From the NCBI GenBank assembly GCA_030704615.1, contig CM060734.1, positions 6,634,001-6,698,000 on the forward strand: a stretch of 64,000 nt of DNA, read 5' to 3'. The stretch comes from Takakia lepidozioides. Lineage: Eukaryota; Streptophyta; Takakiopsida; Takakiales; Takakiaceae. A program made the position numbers and the translations under genes. Positions 46,580 to 58,623 of the stretch are shown piece after piece (position 1 is the first letter of the stretch; each line of letters begins with the position of its first letter). The notes under the pieces were generated by a model. It made no database searches. It was not told the origin of the DNA and worked only from the letters and a program-made list of their open reading frames with translations.

Positions 46580-47571
46580 TGTCGCGCACCTCACTTCAGT
46601 AAGCTCCCCTTCAAGTCATAGTTACTCGCTTTGATGCGCGCGCCTAACTCTCAAACTGGCCGCCGGGCCAACTCGGAGCTTCGGCTGCTCACCGGGACAT
46701 AATGGTCCCCCTTTACTCCTCCACAAGACCCTCGCTCAATTTGGGCCTAGTGGAAATTCCCTTTGGTTGTTGGCAGTCCGGAACAGCTCCCCACACCTTG
46801 GTCACTTTCCGGCTCGCACGCTTACTCACTAGTTTTTGGTCACCAACAGGCTTACACCGTTCTCGGGGTTACTACTCCCCTATATATACTTCCGTGACTG
46901 TCCGCGAGGGTTTCACAAACAACCCGGTCATTTTATGGCGAACCACCACGAAGACCCTGGACTCCCGGTGATGAGTCGCGGTGAGTCTTGGCCCACCCAC
47001 CACGGCCCCAATGGACCGTGATAAGTCCCAAGACTCCCCATGACTCCCACCACAAGGTCTCCGCCCCATGGTGAGTCCTACGCCACCACTAAGACCCACT
47101 AAGCTACCACCACCCCTCGTGGAACCACCCCCACCGCAACCCGGTGTGCGGGGCTCCACCTAGTGAGCGCCTCTGCCTCCTTGAGTGCCTTGGGCACTCA
47201 AGGGTACTTCAGCCCCCGTACCTATTATTGTCACTGCCCCTACAACAGGGGCAGCCCCTCTTGTGTCCCGACCCTCAAGGCAAAGGGCCGCGACACACAC
47301 CCCTACCAACAGGGAGTCGATGTCCTCATCAAGTTGTCCATTTTGTAGAAACTAACATCCAAGTTGTGGCGTCCCACATCAAGGAGTTTGTTTCCGTACC
47401 ATGGCGTCCCATGGCAAAGAACCAAACCCCCACTTGACTCTACTCTCCACTAGCTAGTTTGGCCGACTTCCTCCAAGTCCCGGCCAAGGGTGGAGCCTCT
47501 CCAGCTCCACCCAATGCACTCTTCTTGTCCCACTTCAAGGCCAAGGAACGATCCTCCCCGAGGATCGAATC
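46580..47571 (-). mobile_element. Element B, 3' end: LTR (46580-47295) and 3' UTR remainder
   Basis: On the minus strand, TGTCGCGGCCC begins at 47295 and the LTR runs to GAGGTGCGCGACA at 46580. Bases 47296-47571 are the end of the internal region. They continue, once element A and its duplicated GAATC are taken out, into 53974 and beyond. The LTR is about 716 bp. Confidence 0.8.
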
Positions 47572-48293
47572 TGTCGCGGCCCTTTGCCTTGAGGGCAGGG
47601 GGTCGGGACACATGAGGGGCTGCCCCTGTAGTGGGGGCATCGGCAGCGATAGGTATGGGGGGCTGAAGCACCCTTGAGTGCCCAAGGCACTCAAGGAGGC
47701 GGAGGCGCTCACTAGGTGGAGCCCCGCACACCGGGTTGCGGTGGGGGGTGGCTCCACAAGGGGTGGTGGTAGCTTAGCGGGACTTAGTGGGGGTGGCATA
47801 GGCCTCACCATGGGGGCGGAGACCTCGTGGTGGGAGTCGTGGGGAGTCTTGGGACTCATCACGGTCCATAGGGGCCGTGATGAGTGGGCCAAAACTCACC
47901 GCGACTCATCACCGGGAGTCGAGGGTTTTCGTGGTGGTTCGCCATAAAATGGCATGGCTGGTTATGAAACCCCCGCGGACAGCTACAGAAGTATATATAG
48001 GGAGTAGTAACCCCGAGAACGGTGCAAGCCCGTTGGTGACCAAAAACTAGTGAGTAAGCGAGCCGGAGAGCGACCAAAGAGTGGGGAGGTGTTCCGGACT
48101 GCCATCTACCAAAGGGAATTCTCCTAGTCCCAAATAGGTGGAGGGTTTAGAGGGAAGCAAAGGGGGACCGTTATGTCCCGGTGAGCAGCCGAAGCTCCAA
48201 GTTGGCCCGGGAGGCCAGGTTGGGAGTCAGGCGCGCGCATCAAAGCGAGTAACTATGACTTGAAGGGGAGCTTACCGAAGTGAGAGCGCGACA
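47572..48293 (+). repeat. 5' LTR of element A
   Basis: Begins TGTCGCGGCCCTTTGCC and ends GAGCGCGACA. It has a TATATATAGGGAGTAG promoter-like box at about 47991 and is flanked on the left by GAATC. Confidence 0.9.
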
Positions 48294-48295
48294 CT

Positions 48296-48307
48296 TGGTA
48301 TCAGAGC
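48296..48307 (+). promoter_or_regulatory. Primer-binding site of element A
   Basis: TGGTATCAGAGC, two bases after the LTR. It is complementary to the 3' end of initiator tRNA-Met, the common primer of plant LTR elements. Confidence 0.9.
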
Positions 48308-48348
48308 TTAGAGTTCAGTACACGATCGTCCATGGGATTGGCCTCATC

Positions 48349-51300
48349 ATGGGGTCGGGCAAGCCAAAGCGAAAGCGGAACGGCCCAAAAGATGATGATC
48401 CTGGTGAGCCCGATGGGGGCGACGTGTCACCGAGGCGGCCGTTTGAGGAAGCGATGAATGTTTCCGAAAACGAGGCCGCTCAAGAGCGGGAGGAATCCGA
48501 GGAGTCGGAGCCCGAGGAATCCTTGAGAGCTCCGACAAACCAAGAGATGCCTCCCATGTCGGCAGCCTTTTGGGAAGGGTTGTTGGCGCAGTTTGGCGGG
48601 ACATTGAAAGACGTGTTGAAGGCGGCTAATGCCACTTCCACTAAGGCAAAGTTTAAGGTGAAGCCTAAGGAACCCGGCACCTTCGAGGGCGTTCGAAATC
48701 AGAAGGCACTCAACACCTGGCTCCTGGAGCTAGAGCAGTACTTCCGGGCGGCCAAGTTGAGTGACGAGGATCGGGTGGAAGTGGCTCCCACCTATTTGAG
48801 GGGCTATGCTCAACAATGGTGGCAGAAACGCCTTCACGACTGAGGCCCAAGCCCGGAAACCTTGAACTGGAGTGGGTTCAAGGAATTGATGAAGAGACAG
48901 TTTGTGCCCCTCAACGCGTCCTGGCTCGCCCGGGACAAGATGAGGAATTTGAAGCAAACAGATGACATTCGGGGATATGTCCAGGCTTTCAATGTACTGT
49001 TGCTCGAAGTCGCGGACATGGCAGAACCAGAAATGGTCTTCAACTTTGTGGCGGGACTGGCCCCATGGGCTAGGTGGAAGTTGGAGGAGAGGCCACCCAA
49101 GACTTTGAACGAGGCTATTGAGAGGGCTGAATGTTTCTCAGATGTCCCTAGGGGTGAAAGACAAGGCCGTACGGAGCTGAACCACAAGAAGATTCGGCGG
49201 GAAGGTGACTCCTTCCGACCGGAAAAGAAGTGGGATAGGCCACGCGGCAAAAATGGCACGTGGAAATCGAAGGGAGGGCCTTCACACGTCAAGGCGGCAC
49301 CCGGTGCTTTGAAAGGAAAAGCGGGTGGAGCGGCTTATGGCGGACAGAAGGCGACCTTTGATGGAGTGTGTTTCAATTGCGGGGAGCCCGGGCACATGGC
49401 CAAGAAGTGCACGAAGCCCCGGCAATTGAACATGACTCGGGCGACCACGGAGCTGTCGGAAGATACCATCAGTCGCTTGGTGGAAGCGGTGGTTGCCAGG
49501 ACTTGCAAGGTAGGCAAATTTTCTTGTGAGTTGTATCAGGAAACTGGCGCCTTACGAAAAAGGAGTCAGTTATTGTTCGTGGATGGGATAATATCCGGAA
49601 CTAATGTGTCGTTGTTGGTGGACACAGGAGCGTCGCACTCCTTCATGACACTGGCAACGGCACAAAAGCTGAGACTCCCAACAAGTGACGTGGGGCCCTC
49701 TATTGAGGTGCGTTCTGCCAAAGGAGAACCACAGTTGGCGACAAGGTTGGCGATTGATGTTCCTCTTCAACTGGGGAGTTGGGAGGGACGTGAGAACTTC
49801 ACCATCTGCGAGATCGATGGAGTGGATCTCATTTTGGGGATGACCTTTTTGAGCAAATCCGGAGCGGTCATAGATGGCCGCAAGAGAGTAGTCACGCTGC
49901 CATGTGGGAATGGTGGCGAGGTTTTACGAGTGTCGGAAACGCCCAAATCCGTGGGAGGGCGAATAAACCTTCTGTCAGCAAAGGAGTGGGCCGTGGAGGA
50001 GGCACACGAACCCCAGTTTTTGCTTTACATTAGAGAAGTGAAGGCAGAAGGCGATGGGGAGCCGAGCCCATATTGGATCAAGGGGATCTTGGAGAAATAC
50101 CAGGATGTGATGCCGGAGGATTTACCAAGCGGCCTGCCACCGCGAAGAGGAGTTGACCACAAGATTGAGGTGATACCGGGATCGGAACCGCCTGCCAAGG
50201 CACCCTACCGGTTGAGCCACAGGGAGTTGGTCGAGCTGAAGACTCAGCTCAAGGATCTAATGTCAAAGGGATACATCTGGCCGAGTAAGTCACCTTACGG
50301 AGCCCCAGTGCTATTCGCAGACAAGAAGGATGGGACGCTGCGGATGTGTGTCGATTACAGGGCTCTGAATAAGGTGACTATAAAAAACCGGTACCCTTTG
50401 CCAAGGATCGATGACCTCTTCGATCGATTGGCAGGAGCGAAGTATTTCAGCCCGATTGACTTGCGCTCCGGCTATCATCAAATTCGGGTGGCGGAAGGAG
50501 ATGAGGAGAAGATCGCGTGCAGGACAAGGTATGGTTCATATGAGTTCTTGGTGATGCCTTTTGGGCTCACTAATGCACCGGCGACCTTTAGCACGCTGAT
50601 GAACAGCCTTTTTCAGGAGTGGTTGGATGACTTTGTGATCGTGTACATCGACGACATCTTGGTGTACTCGAAAACAAAGGAGGACCACCTGGAGCACCTC
50701 AAAAGGGTGTTCCAAAAGTTGCGAGAAGGGAAGCTGTATGCCAAAGCTTCAAAGTGCGAATTCGGGGTCACGAAAGTGGAGTTCTTGGGGCATGTGATTA
50801 CACAGGATGGGATCAAAATGGATGACAGAAAGGTGAGGGCGATCTTGGACTGGGAGCCTCCGACTTCGGTCCCGGGAGTGCGTTCCTTCCTAGGACTCGC
50901 CTCCTATTACCGGAAGTATGTGAGAAATTTTGCCAAGATTGCGGGGCCGCTGTCGGACCTTCTGTGTAAATCTAAAGTCTGGGCATGGAACGCCTTTTGT
51001 GGCCAAGCTTTTGCTGAATTGAAGCAGCGGATGGCGGAAGCTCCAGTCTTGAAAATCCCGGAGTTCGATCGTCCGTTCGAGATACATACAGATGCGTCGG
51101 ACTTCGCGATTGGGGGTGTACTGATGCAAGATGGACGTCCAGTGGCTTACGAAAGTAAGAAACTGAATGAAGTGGAGCGACGGTGGCCGACGCACGAAAA
51201 AGAGATGAAGGCGGTGGTGCACTGTCTTGAGCTTTGGCGCCACTATGTTGGTTCCAACCCAGTGAAGGTGTTCACGGACAATGTCACGGTGAAGTATTTT

Positions 51301-52752
51301 GCCACGCAGCCCAAGTTGTCCCCAAAACAACTTAGGTGGCAAGATACTTTGGCGGTGTTCGACGTGGATATCCAGTACAAACCGAGACGAGACAACGTGG
51401 TGGCCGATGCTTTAAGTAGAAAGCAGCAGCTCTTGTTGGGATACAAGGGCGAGACGGCGCTCCAAAGGAAGATCCGGAAGGCTTGCCGGAAGGATGAGCT
51501 GGCGAAGTCCGTGATGCAGGACTTGAGGATGGGGGTTAAATCGCAGTTCCACTTGCAAAATGGACTGCTCCGGTATAAGCAAAAATGTCTCTACGTGCCG
51601 AAGGGAGGGATCAGAGATAGCCTCTTGAGAGAATGCCATGATAGCCCGCTTGCGGGCCACGGCGGAGCCAAGCGCACTGCGGCACTTTTGAAGAAAGAGT
51701 ATTTCTGGCCCAAACTGAGGGAGGAGGCAGAGGAGTATGTCAAGACATGCACCACATGCCAACAAAACCGGAGTGAGTACAAAAAGCAAGCGGGGCTGTT
51801 ACAACCCTTGCCGATTCCAGAGGGGACTTGGGAAAGCATATCGATGGATTTCATGACTGCTATGCCGCTGTCAAAAGGATTCGATGCAATCATGGTGGTG
51901 GTAGATAGGTTCAATAAAATGGGCCATTTCATCCCCACCAAGGAGACGGCAACGGCGTAGGAGACAGGGCGACTTTACTTCGCCCACGTCTTAAAGCATC
52001 ATGGAGTCCCGAAGGATGTTGTCTCGGACCGCGATCCAAAGTTTACAAGTAAATTCTGGAGAGCACTTTGGAAGAAGATGGGGACAAGGCTGAAGATGAG
52101 CACCGCCTTCCGACCTACGACCTACGGCCAAACAGAAAGGGTGAATTCCGTAGTGAAGCAGATCTTGCGGAATTACGTGTCGGCAGACCAAACAGACTGG
52201 GTGGAACACTTAGACGCGGCAGAGTTCTGTTATAATAACACAAAACACTCCGCAACGGGAGTTTCCCCTTTCGTATTGGTCTATGGAAAAGCACCTCTGG
52301 TGCCGACAAGTTGGGCCGCCCAGGACGTTGAGGAACCGGCAGTAGCGGCGGTACTGGAAGAACGCGAGCGTTTGTTGAAGCTCGCAAAGTACAACATTGC
52401 CAAAGCCAGGAAACGGTATGAAAGGCAGGCGAATCGGAAGCGGAGGGAAGTGAAGTTTGAGGCAAGCACAGAGGTCTGGTTGAACATCAAGAATTTCCGA
52501 CTACCTCCGGAAGTGAGTCCGAAGTTCGTACCCCCGTATGCGGGACCCTTTGGCATTCGGAAGGTTATGAATGAGGATGTGTATGAATTGGAGCTGCCGG
52601 CAAACAGCAAGGTGCACCCAGTATTCCATGTCTCCCTTTTGAAGCCTTACTTCAAAGATGAAGCGCGTCCGAATCGACATCAAGTATTGCGTCCGCCACC
52701 TATGCTGTTGGATCATGAAAATGAACCTGAGTACGAGGTGGAGGCACTATAA
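48349..52752 (+). pseudogene. Element A gag-pol, one frame with two stops, chromodomain deleted
   Basis: One frame from MGSGKPKRKRNGPK to 52752. Gag ends with the knuckle [14 protein letters not shown] (near 49370). Protease: [12 protein letters not shown] (49612). Reverse transcriptase: [14 protein letters not shown] and YIDDILVYS (50644). RNase [15 protein letters not shown]. Integrase: [20 protein letters not shown] with [28 protein letters not shown] and [19 protein letters not shown] at 48841 (after KRLHD) and TAG at 51958 (after TATA, where element C has CAG) interrupt it; both fit C-to-T changes. After YEVEAL the frame ends, because about 570 bp are missing relative to element C, including the whole chromodomain. 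The protein would act in cytoplasmic particles and in nuclear integration if intact. Confidence 0.9.
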
Positions 52753-53241
52753 TCGTGTAGCCTCGGGACGAAGTCGTAGTGCGGCTTCGGCGTGTTCCCG
52801 TACCTCAGGCCAGCATTCCAAGGCGGACCCAATTGTAGTGATTGAGGCGCACGGTTGGTTCAAGGTTATCTTCCTAGTCAAAGAGGGTTCCAGGGAACCC
52901 TTGCTCAAGGTGATGCCAAAAGCGGCATCATGAGCGATCGCAAGCAATGTTGTTGCAGTAAGGCGATTCGATCCTCGGGGAGGATCGTTCCTTGGCCTTG
53001 AAGTAGGCCAAGAAGAGTGCACTGGGAGGAGCTGGAGAGGCTCCACCCTTGGCCGGGACTTGGACGAAGTCGGCCGAACTAGCTAGTGGAGAGTCGAGTC
53101 AAGTGTGGGGTTTGGTTCTTTGCCATGGGACGCCATGGTGTGAAAACAAACTCCTTGATGTGGGACGCCACAACTTGGATGTTCGTTTCTACAAAATGGA
53201 CAAGTCGATGAGGACATCGACTCCCTGTTAATAGGGGTGTG
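52753..53241 (+). other. 3' UTR of element A after the deletion
   Basis: Begins CTATAATCGTGTAGCCTCGG, which in element C lies well past the pol stop, so pol is joined straight to UTR. It ends with a short G-rich tract (ATAGGGGTGTG) before the LTR. Confidence 0.7.
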
Positions 53242-53968
53242 TGTCGCGGCCCTTTGCCTTGAGGGCAGGGGGTCGGGACACATGAGGGGCTGCCCCTGTA
53301 GTGGGGGCATCGGCAGCGATAGGTATGGGGGGCTGAAGCACCCTTGAGTGCCCAAGGCACTCAAGGAGGCGGAGGCGCTCACTAGGTGGAGCCCCACACA
53401 CCGGGTTGCGGTGGGGGGTGGCTCCACAAGGGGTGGTGGTAGCTTAGCGGAACTTAGTGGGGGTGGCATAGGCCTCACCATGGGGGCGGAGACCTCGTGG
53501 TGGGAGTCGTGGGGAGTCTTGGGACTCATCACGGTCCATAGGGGCCGTGATGAGTGGGCCAAAACTCACCGCGACTCATCACCGGGAGTCGAGGGTTTTC
53601 GTGTTGGTTCGCCATAAAATGGCATGGCTGGTTATGAAACCCCCGCGGACAGCTACAGAAGTATATATAGGGAGTAGTAACCCCGAGAACGGTGCAAGCC
53701 CGTTGGTGACCAAAAACTAGTGAGTAAGCGAGCGAGCCGGAGAGCGACCAAAGAGTGGGGAGCTGTTCCAGACTGCCATCTACCAAAGGGAATTCTCCTA
53801 GTCCCAAACATGTGGAGGATTTAGAGGGAAGCAAAGGGGGACCGTTATGTCCCGGTGAGCAGCCGAAGCTCCAAGTTGGCCCAGGAGGCCAGGTTGGGAG
53901 TCAGGCGCGCACATCAAAGCGAGTAACTATGACTTGAAGGGGAGCTTACCGAAGTGAGGTGCACGACA
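53242..53968 (+). repeat. 3' LTR of element A
   Basis: Begins TGTCGCGGCCCTTTGCC, ends GTGCACGACA and is followed by GAATC. It differs from the 5' LTR by a few substitutions and a few bases of length near the ends. Confidence 0.9.
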
Positions 53969-56900
53969 GAATCGCCTTACTGCAACAACATTGCTTGCGA
54001 TCGCTCATAATGCCGCTTTTTGGCATCACCTTGTGCAAGGGTTCACCTTGAACCCTTTTTGACTAAGAAGATAACCTTGAACCAATCGCGCGCCCCAATC
54101 ACTACAATTGGGTCCGCCTTGGAATACTGGCCTGAGGTACGGGAACACACCGAAGCCGCACTACGACTTCGTCCCGAGGTTACACGATTATAGTACGTGA
54201 ACGGAAGCACGTAGCTTCCGCGTTAATCCGCACTACAAGACAACCCCCTCGGTAGCGCAATTCTAGTACGCGCACACGCCAGGTGCGCACTAGCACGTGA
54301 ACTCCCAAAGAAAGCGCAAGTTTCTTTGCCCCTTAGATGGGAGTCACCCGATTTCGGCACTGCGCAAACACACAATTAATCCAATTTACCTCTCCCACTT
54401 TTGTAAGCTAGCATGCATTCTACACACTAGCCAACCATACCATGCATCACCATTCCAAACAAAATAGGAAGCACAACATTTGGAAACCATTTCATTTATA
54501 AACAAAATTTGTGCAACACAAGTTTTTGCAATCGGATTCCTGAGCTAGCTAAGCCGGACTAAGCATGCATTTCCTCCCCCACGATCCAAGGTTGATGTCC
54601 CCATCAACGCTTCTTCCGCTTTTGAGGTCGCCCTTCGAAAAGCTGCAACCGCCTCGGATGCGTTTCTCATTTCTGAGGCACGCACCCAAGTTGCCTCCAC
54701 TTGATGATAGCCCTTCCATTTCACGAGATACTCCGTTTCTCGATTCTTGAACCTCCTCGACTTAAGCACTGCCTCCACCTCGTACTCAGGTTCATTTTCA
54801 TGATCCAACAGCACAGGTGGCGGACGCAACACTTGATGCCGATTCGGACGCGCTTCATCTTTGAAGTAAGGCTTCAAAAGGGAGACGTGGAATACCGGAT
54901 GCACCTTGCTGTTTGCCGGCAGCTCCAATTCATACACATCCTCATTCATAACCTTCCGGATGCGAAAGGGCCCCGCATACGGAGGTACGAACTTCGGACT
55001 CACTTCCGGAGGTAGTCAAAAATTCTTGATGTTCAACCAGACCTCCGTGCCTGCCTCAAACTTAATTTCCCTCCGCTTCCGATTCGCCTGCCGTTCATAC
55101 CGTTTCCTAGCTTTGGCAATGTTGTACTTTGCGAGCTCCAACAAACGCTCGCGTTCTTCCAGCACCGCTGCTGTTGCCAGTTCCTCAACGTCATGGGCGG
55201 CCCAACTTGTCGGCACCAGAGGTGCTTTTCCATAGACCAATACGAAAGGGGAAACTCCCGTTGCGGAGTGTTTTGTGTTATTATAACAGAACTCTGCCAC
55301 ATCCAAGTGCTCCACCCAGTCTGATTGGTCTGCCGACACATAATTCCACAAGATCTGCTTCACCACGGAATTCACTCTTTCCGTTTGGCCATCCGTCGTA
55401 GGTCGGAAGGCGGTGCTCATCTTGAGCCTCGTCCCCATTTTCTTCCAAAATGCCCTCCAAAATTTACTTGTAAACTTTGGATCGCGGTCCGAGACAATAT
55501 CCTTCGGAAGTCCATGATGCTTGAAGACGTGGGCGAAGTAAAGTCGCCCCGTCTCCTTGGTGGGAATGAAATGGCCCATTTTACTGAACCTATCCACCAC
55601 CACCATGATTGCATCAAATCCTTTTGATAGCGGCATAGCAGTCATGAAATCCATCAAGACACTTTCCCACAACCCATCTGGAATCGGCAAGGGTTGTAAC
55701 AGCCCCGCTTGCTTTTTGTACTCGCTCCGGTTTTGTTGGCATGTGGTGCATGTCTTGACATACTCCTCGGCCTCCTCCCTCAGTTTGGGCCAGAAATACT
55801 CTTTCTTCAAGAGTGTCGCGGTGCGCTTGGCTCCGCCATGGCTCGCAAGCGGGCCATCGTGACATTCTCTCAAGAGACTATCTCTGATCCCTCCTTTTGG
55901 CACATAGAGACGCTTTTGCTTGTACCAGAGCAGTCCATTGTGCAAGTGGATCTGCGATTTAACCCCCATCCTCAAGCCCCGCATCACGGACTTCGCCATC
56001 TCATCCTTCCGGTAAGCCTTCCGGATCTTCCTTTGGAGCGCCGTCTCGCCCTTGTACACCAACATGAGCTGCTGCTTTCTACTTAAAGCATCGGCCACCA
56101 CATTGTCCCATCCCGGTTTGTACTGGATATCCACGTCGAACACTGCCAAAGTGTCTTGCCACCTAAGTTGTTTTGGGGACAACTTAGGCTGCGTGGCAAA
56201 ATACTTCACTGTGACATTGTCCGTGAACACCTTCACCGGGTTGGAACCAACATAGTGGCGCCAAAGCTCAAGGCAATGCACCACCGCCTTCATTTCTTTC
56301 TCGTGCGTAGGCCACCGTCGCTCCACTTCATTCAGTTTCTTACTTTCGTAAGCCACTGGACGTCCGTCATGCATGAGCACACCCCAATTGTGAAGTCCGA
56401 CGCATCTGCATGAATCTCAAATGGACAGTCGAACTCCGGGATTTTCAGGACTGAAGCTTCCGCCATCCGCTGCTTCAACTCGGCAAAAGCTTGGCCACAA
56501 AAGGTGTTCCATACCCATACCTTGGACTTACACAGAAGGTCTGACACCGGCCCCGCGATCTTGGCAAAATTTCTCACATACTTTCGGTAGTAGGAGGCGA
56601 GTCCTAGGAAGGATCGCACTCCCGGGACCAAAGTCGGAGGCTCCCAATCCAAGATCGCCCTCAGCTTTTTGTCATCCATTTTGATCTCATCTTGTGTAAT
56701 CACATGTCCTAGGAACTCCACTTTTGTGACCCCGAATTTGCACTTTGAAGCTTTGGCATATAGCTTCCCTTCCCGCAATTTTCTGGAACACCCTTTTGAG
56801 GTGCTCCAAGTGCTCTTCATTTGTTTTCGAGTACACCAAGATGTCGTCGATGTACACGATCACAAAGTCAACCAACCACCCCTGGAAAAGACTATTCATA

Positions 56901-57934
56901 AGTGTGCTAAAGGTCGCGGGTGCGTTGGTGAGCCCAAAAGGCATCACCAAGAACTCATATGAACCATATCTTGTCCTGCACGCGGTCTTCTCCTCATCTC
57001 CTTCCACCACTCGGATTTGATGGTAACCTGAACGCAAATCGATCCGGCTGAAATACTTTGCTCCTGCCAACCGATCGAAAAGGTCGTCGATCCTTGGCAA
57101 AGGGTACGGTTTTTTATAGTCGAAGGAGGTTGGGAAATGTTTTTTAAATTCTATATTGAAACTCCAAAGTTTAAATTCCTTGTCATGGTTGCCCTGTAAT
57201 CGACACACATTTGCAACGTCCCATCTTTCTTGTCTGCGAATAGCACCGGGGCTCCGTAAGGTGACTTACTCGGCCGGATGTACCCCTTTGACATTAGATC
57301 CTTGAGTTGGGCCTTCAGCTCGACCAACTCTTTGTGGCTCAACTGGTAGGGTGCCTTGGTAGGCGGCTCCGATCCCGGTATCACCTCTATCTTGTGGTCA
57401 ACTCCTCTTCGCGGTGGCAAGCCGCTTGATAAATCCTCCGGCATCACATCCTGGTATTTCTCCAGGATCCCCTTGATCCAATCTGGGCTCAGCTCCCTGT
57501 CGACTTCTCCTTCTACTTGTCTTACGTAAAGCAAAAACTGGGGCTCGTGTGGCTCCTCCACGGCCCACTCCTTTGCTGATAGAGTGTTTATTTGCCCTCC
57601 CACTCGGTTGGGCGTTTTTGATACCCGTAAAACTTCGCCACCATTCCCATATGGTAGCGTGACTATTCTCTTACGGCCATCTATGACCGCTCCGGATTTG
57701 CTCAAAAAGGTCATCCCCAAAATGAGATCCACTCCATCGATATCGCAAATGGTGAAGTTCTTACGTCCCTCCCAACCCCCGAGCTGAAGAGGAACATCGA
57801 ACGCCAACCTTGTCGCCAGTTGCAGTTCTCCTTTAGCTGAACGCACTTCAATAGAGACCCCCACATCACTTGTCGAGAGCCCCAGCTTCCGTGCCGTTGC
57901 CGGTGTCATGAAGGAGTGCAACGCTCCTCTGTCC
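53969..57934 (-). mobile_element. Element B, internal part, truncated at its 5' side
   Basis: Minus-strand Ty3 of the A/C family. It runs from protease (57921) through reverse transcriptase, RNase H, integrase and chromodomain (54545) into a 3' UTR. Gag and the 5' LTR are missing because the sequence switches to a CATGAGC element end at 57935, in the middle of the protease motif. Confidence 0.85.
54545..57921 (-). pseudogene. Element B pol with chromodomain
   Basis: The protease is cut after the active site (HSFMTPATARKLGLSTSDV is the first complete part). In reverse transcriptase, [18 protein letters not shown] is followed by about 70 bp of foreign A/T-rich sequence at 57122-57190 replacing some 14 bp, then [17 protein letters not shown]. 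RNase H is frameshifted near 56380. A 454-codon frame (56380-55016) holds the rest of RNase H and integrase. The TGA at 55016-55018, where element A has CGA, is followed in the same frame by the integrase end and chromodomain (EYLVKWKGYHQVEATWVRAS) to 54545. The chromodomain of such chromoviruses is thought to direct integration to particular histone marks. Confidence 0.85.
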
Positions 57935-58623
57935 GGGGGCTGCTATTTCATGAGCCATGAGCCATGAGCGACATGAGCCATGAGCAGAGTCGTAAGTGTC
58001 GAAAAAAACATGAGCAGGACTATTTTCCGGAAATGAGTGTCCGCGGGAATAGGGTTGAGGGTGTCACGGTCATAGGGGGAGAAGGACCTCCCGATGAAGG
58101 AGGTTCGGCAATGTTTTTTAGAATTACATATTGAAAAGGCAATGTTTCGCGAATGGTAGGGTGGTACTACTCTGTACAATGGGGGCCCATTTCAGTCTAC
58201 CATCCACTTGCAAAATCCACCCCCACTCCCAATCCCAAACGAAATGAGGAATGATGCATTTTGGGAACGATGGATACAAAATAGAACAAAAAAGAGGGCA
58301 CAATGGGGTTTTTATTGATCCACATGAATTGCATTTGAAGCACGTCTACTGTGCTTATGGTGCAAACAAATCTATAGCCCTGTGCCTTCTGAATACAAGT
58401 CACGTTGTCAACGGGACTTCGATTGCTCTGAAAACTAGCTCATGAGTCATCGGGCTCCTCCAGGTAAACTGGATTGCAGCCGTTGTACCGCCCCTGTTGA
58501 TGTTCACCACAATGTCGTGCCCTTTAATCATACCACCATCGAATATGGAAAGCTTCACGTTTTCGTCGTCCACACCAATGCGAATGTCCCCATACAATGG
58601 AAAAGAGGAGTGCACTCCTTCAT
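57935..58623 (+). mobile_element. CATGAGC element end carrying G gene copy 3
   Basis: Starts GGGGGCTGCTATTTCATGAGC with five CATGAGC-type repeats. The rest matches 10,763-11,390, including the flank and the last 74 codons of the G gene. Homology stops at 58623, where base composition also changes. The left border cuts retrotransposon B. Confidence 0.7.
58400..58623 (-). pseudogene. G family copy 3, carboxy-terminal fragment
   Basis: Codes for PLYGDIRIGVDDENVKLSIF, FDGGMIKGHDIVVNINRGGT and the tail ELVFRAIEVPLTT. It is almost identical to the end of copy 1 (11188-11400) and more distant from copy 2. The rest of the gene is cut off at 58623. Near identity over coding and flanking DNA implies recent duplication of the element end. 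Confidence 0.65.

Larger units (their letters stand above)
47572..53968 (+). mobile_element. Complete Ty3-type LTR retrotransposon A, TSD GAATC
   Basis: LTRs of about 722 and 727 bp, both TGTCGC...GACA, differ at only a handful of positions. GAATC stands at 47567-47571 and 53969-53973. A primer site, one gag-pol frame and a 3' UTR lie between. It is nested inside the inverted element B. The very similar LTRs make it the youngest insertion visible in the window. Confidence 0.93.

Noticed and set aside
47440-47892. Open frames inside the LTRs (also near 53083, 34739, 30033)
   Set aside because: They recur at the same place in every LTR and on the strand opposite to pol, and they have no domain. 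They are LTR sequence.
50890-51342. Minus-strand frames opposite integrase and RNase H, and plus-strand frames opposite element B pol
   Set aside because: They mirror the conserved pol frame and have no independent motif.
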